From Paenibacillus aquistagni (GTDB taxonomy: Bacteria > Bacillota > Bacilli > Paenibacillales > Paenibacillaceae), in assembly GCF_900177815.1 (NCBI RefSeq), contig NZ_FXAZ01000005.1, positions 124,001 to 188,000 of the forward strand: 64,000 bases of DNA, in the 5' to 3' direction. This document shows positions 63,930 to 64,000 of the stretch, piece by piece. The notes under the pieces were generated by a model that was given only the letters and a program-made list of their open reading frames with translations, had not been told where the DNA came from and searched no databases. Numbering within the stretch: position 1 is the stretch's first letter; every line of letters begins with the position of its first letter. Position numbers and translations under genes: made by a program.

Positions 63930-64000
63930 ATGCATAACGTTAGCAAATTGTTATTAATTTTCGATCCGTCGTTTGGCAAGCTTGAGACTTCAGTTCAGAA
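63930..64000 (+). CDS. Start of a truncated gene at the window edge
   Basis: ATG at 63930 after AGAGGT with about 6-nt spacing; the frame is open to the end (23 codons, MHNVSKLLLIFDPSFGKLETS...). Too short to identify. Upstream AT-rich sequence contains TATGCTAATATGG, which may hold a -10. Confidence 0.35.
   Translation, partial: MHNVSKLLLIFDPSFGKLETSVQ

Overview
The window looks like ordinary chromosome of a Gram-positive endospore former, most likely Paenibacillus or a close relative (inference). It carries a gerA-type germinant-receptor operon, ytxG/ytxH, a YutE-like protein, a tetraprenyl-beta-curcumene synthase (YtpB family), the Gram-positive heme genes hemE-hemH-hemY, an LTA synthase, a LysM/M14 peptidase, DUF1450 and DUF3906 proteins. 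Start codons are often TTG or GTG behind strong Shine-Dalgarno (SD) sites. I saw no rRNA, tRNA, CRISPR array, insertion sequence or prophage block.

Layout. 1-5980: end of a YitT-type membrane protein, a DUF3906 protein, an AraC regulator with a GH16 glycosidase, a probable ytpB-pfkA bicistron behind a good sigma-A promoter, and a small unknown. 6188-13194 (mostly +): MFS transporter, cold-shock protein (-), small proteins, oligoendopeptidase F, LapA-like protein, M42 aminopeptidase, YhdH-type reductase. 13443-20084 (-): ABC-F ATPase, TetR regulator, and a tight run ThiF/MoeB-like E1 - CapA - FAH family - DUF92. 20267-27107: a glycosyltransferase pair (+), then moeA and hemY-hemH-hemE (-). 27339-32260 (+): germinant-receptor operon A-B-C and an MFS exporter. 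32523-35256 (-): two tandem paralogous sodium symporters. 35435-40912: O-methyltransferase, THUMP-type rRNA methyltransferase, LTA synthase, hisC, small Q-rich protein. 41039-49362: DUF1450, DUF1232, M14 peptidase, GNAT, murI, YtxH/YtxG, a SufR-like regulator, a degenerate HepT (YutE) protein, a lone CuA-like cupredoxin and an orphan holin. 49549-52992 (-): AraC regulator, BadF-type sugar kinase and GH4 6-phospho-glycosidase, a plausible PTS-independent catabolic unit. 53251-64000: secreted TraB/GumN protein with an SLH-like N-terminus, LLM oxidoreductase, DrrAB-type exporter, ArsR with tandem AHSA1 protein, MgtC, MarR, and a lipoprotein flavin reductase.

The most interesting control region is 61631-61700. 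An FNR-type palindrome, a candidate -10 element and a MarR-type palindrome stand in that order ahead of the flavinylated fumarate-reductase-like lipoprotein, and a MarR gene lies just upstream. This suggests anaerobic induction plus local repression of an extracellular flavin reductase. Other points are the four-gene E1/CapA/FAH/DUF92 operon, the lone CuA protein, a 31-residue membrane peptide with an excellent SD, three 16-bp iterons upstream of arsR, and a perfect 20-bp inverted repeat upstream of the LLM gene. I found no clearly new large defence or biosynthetic system.
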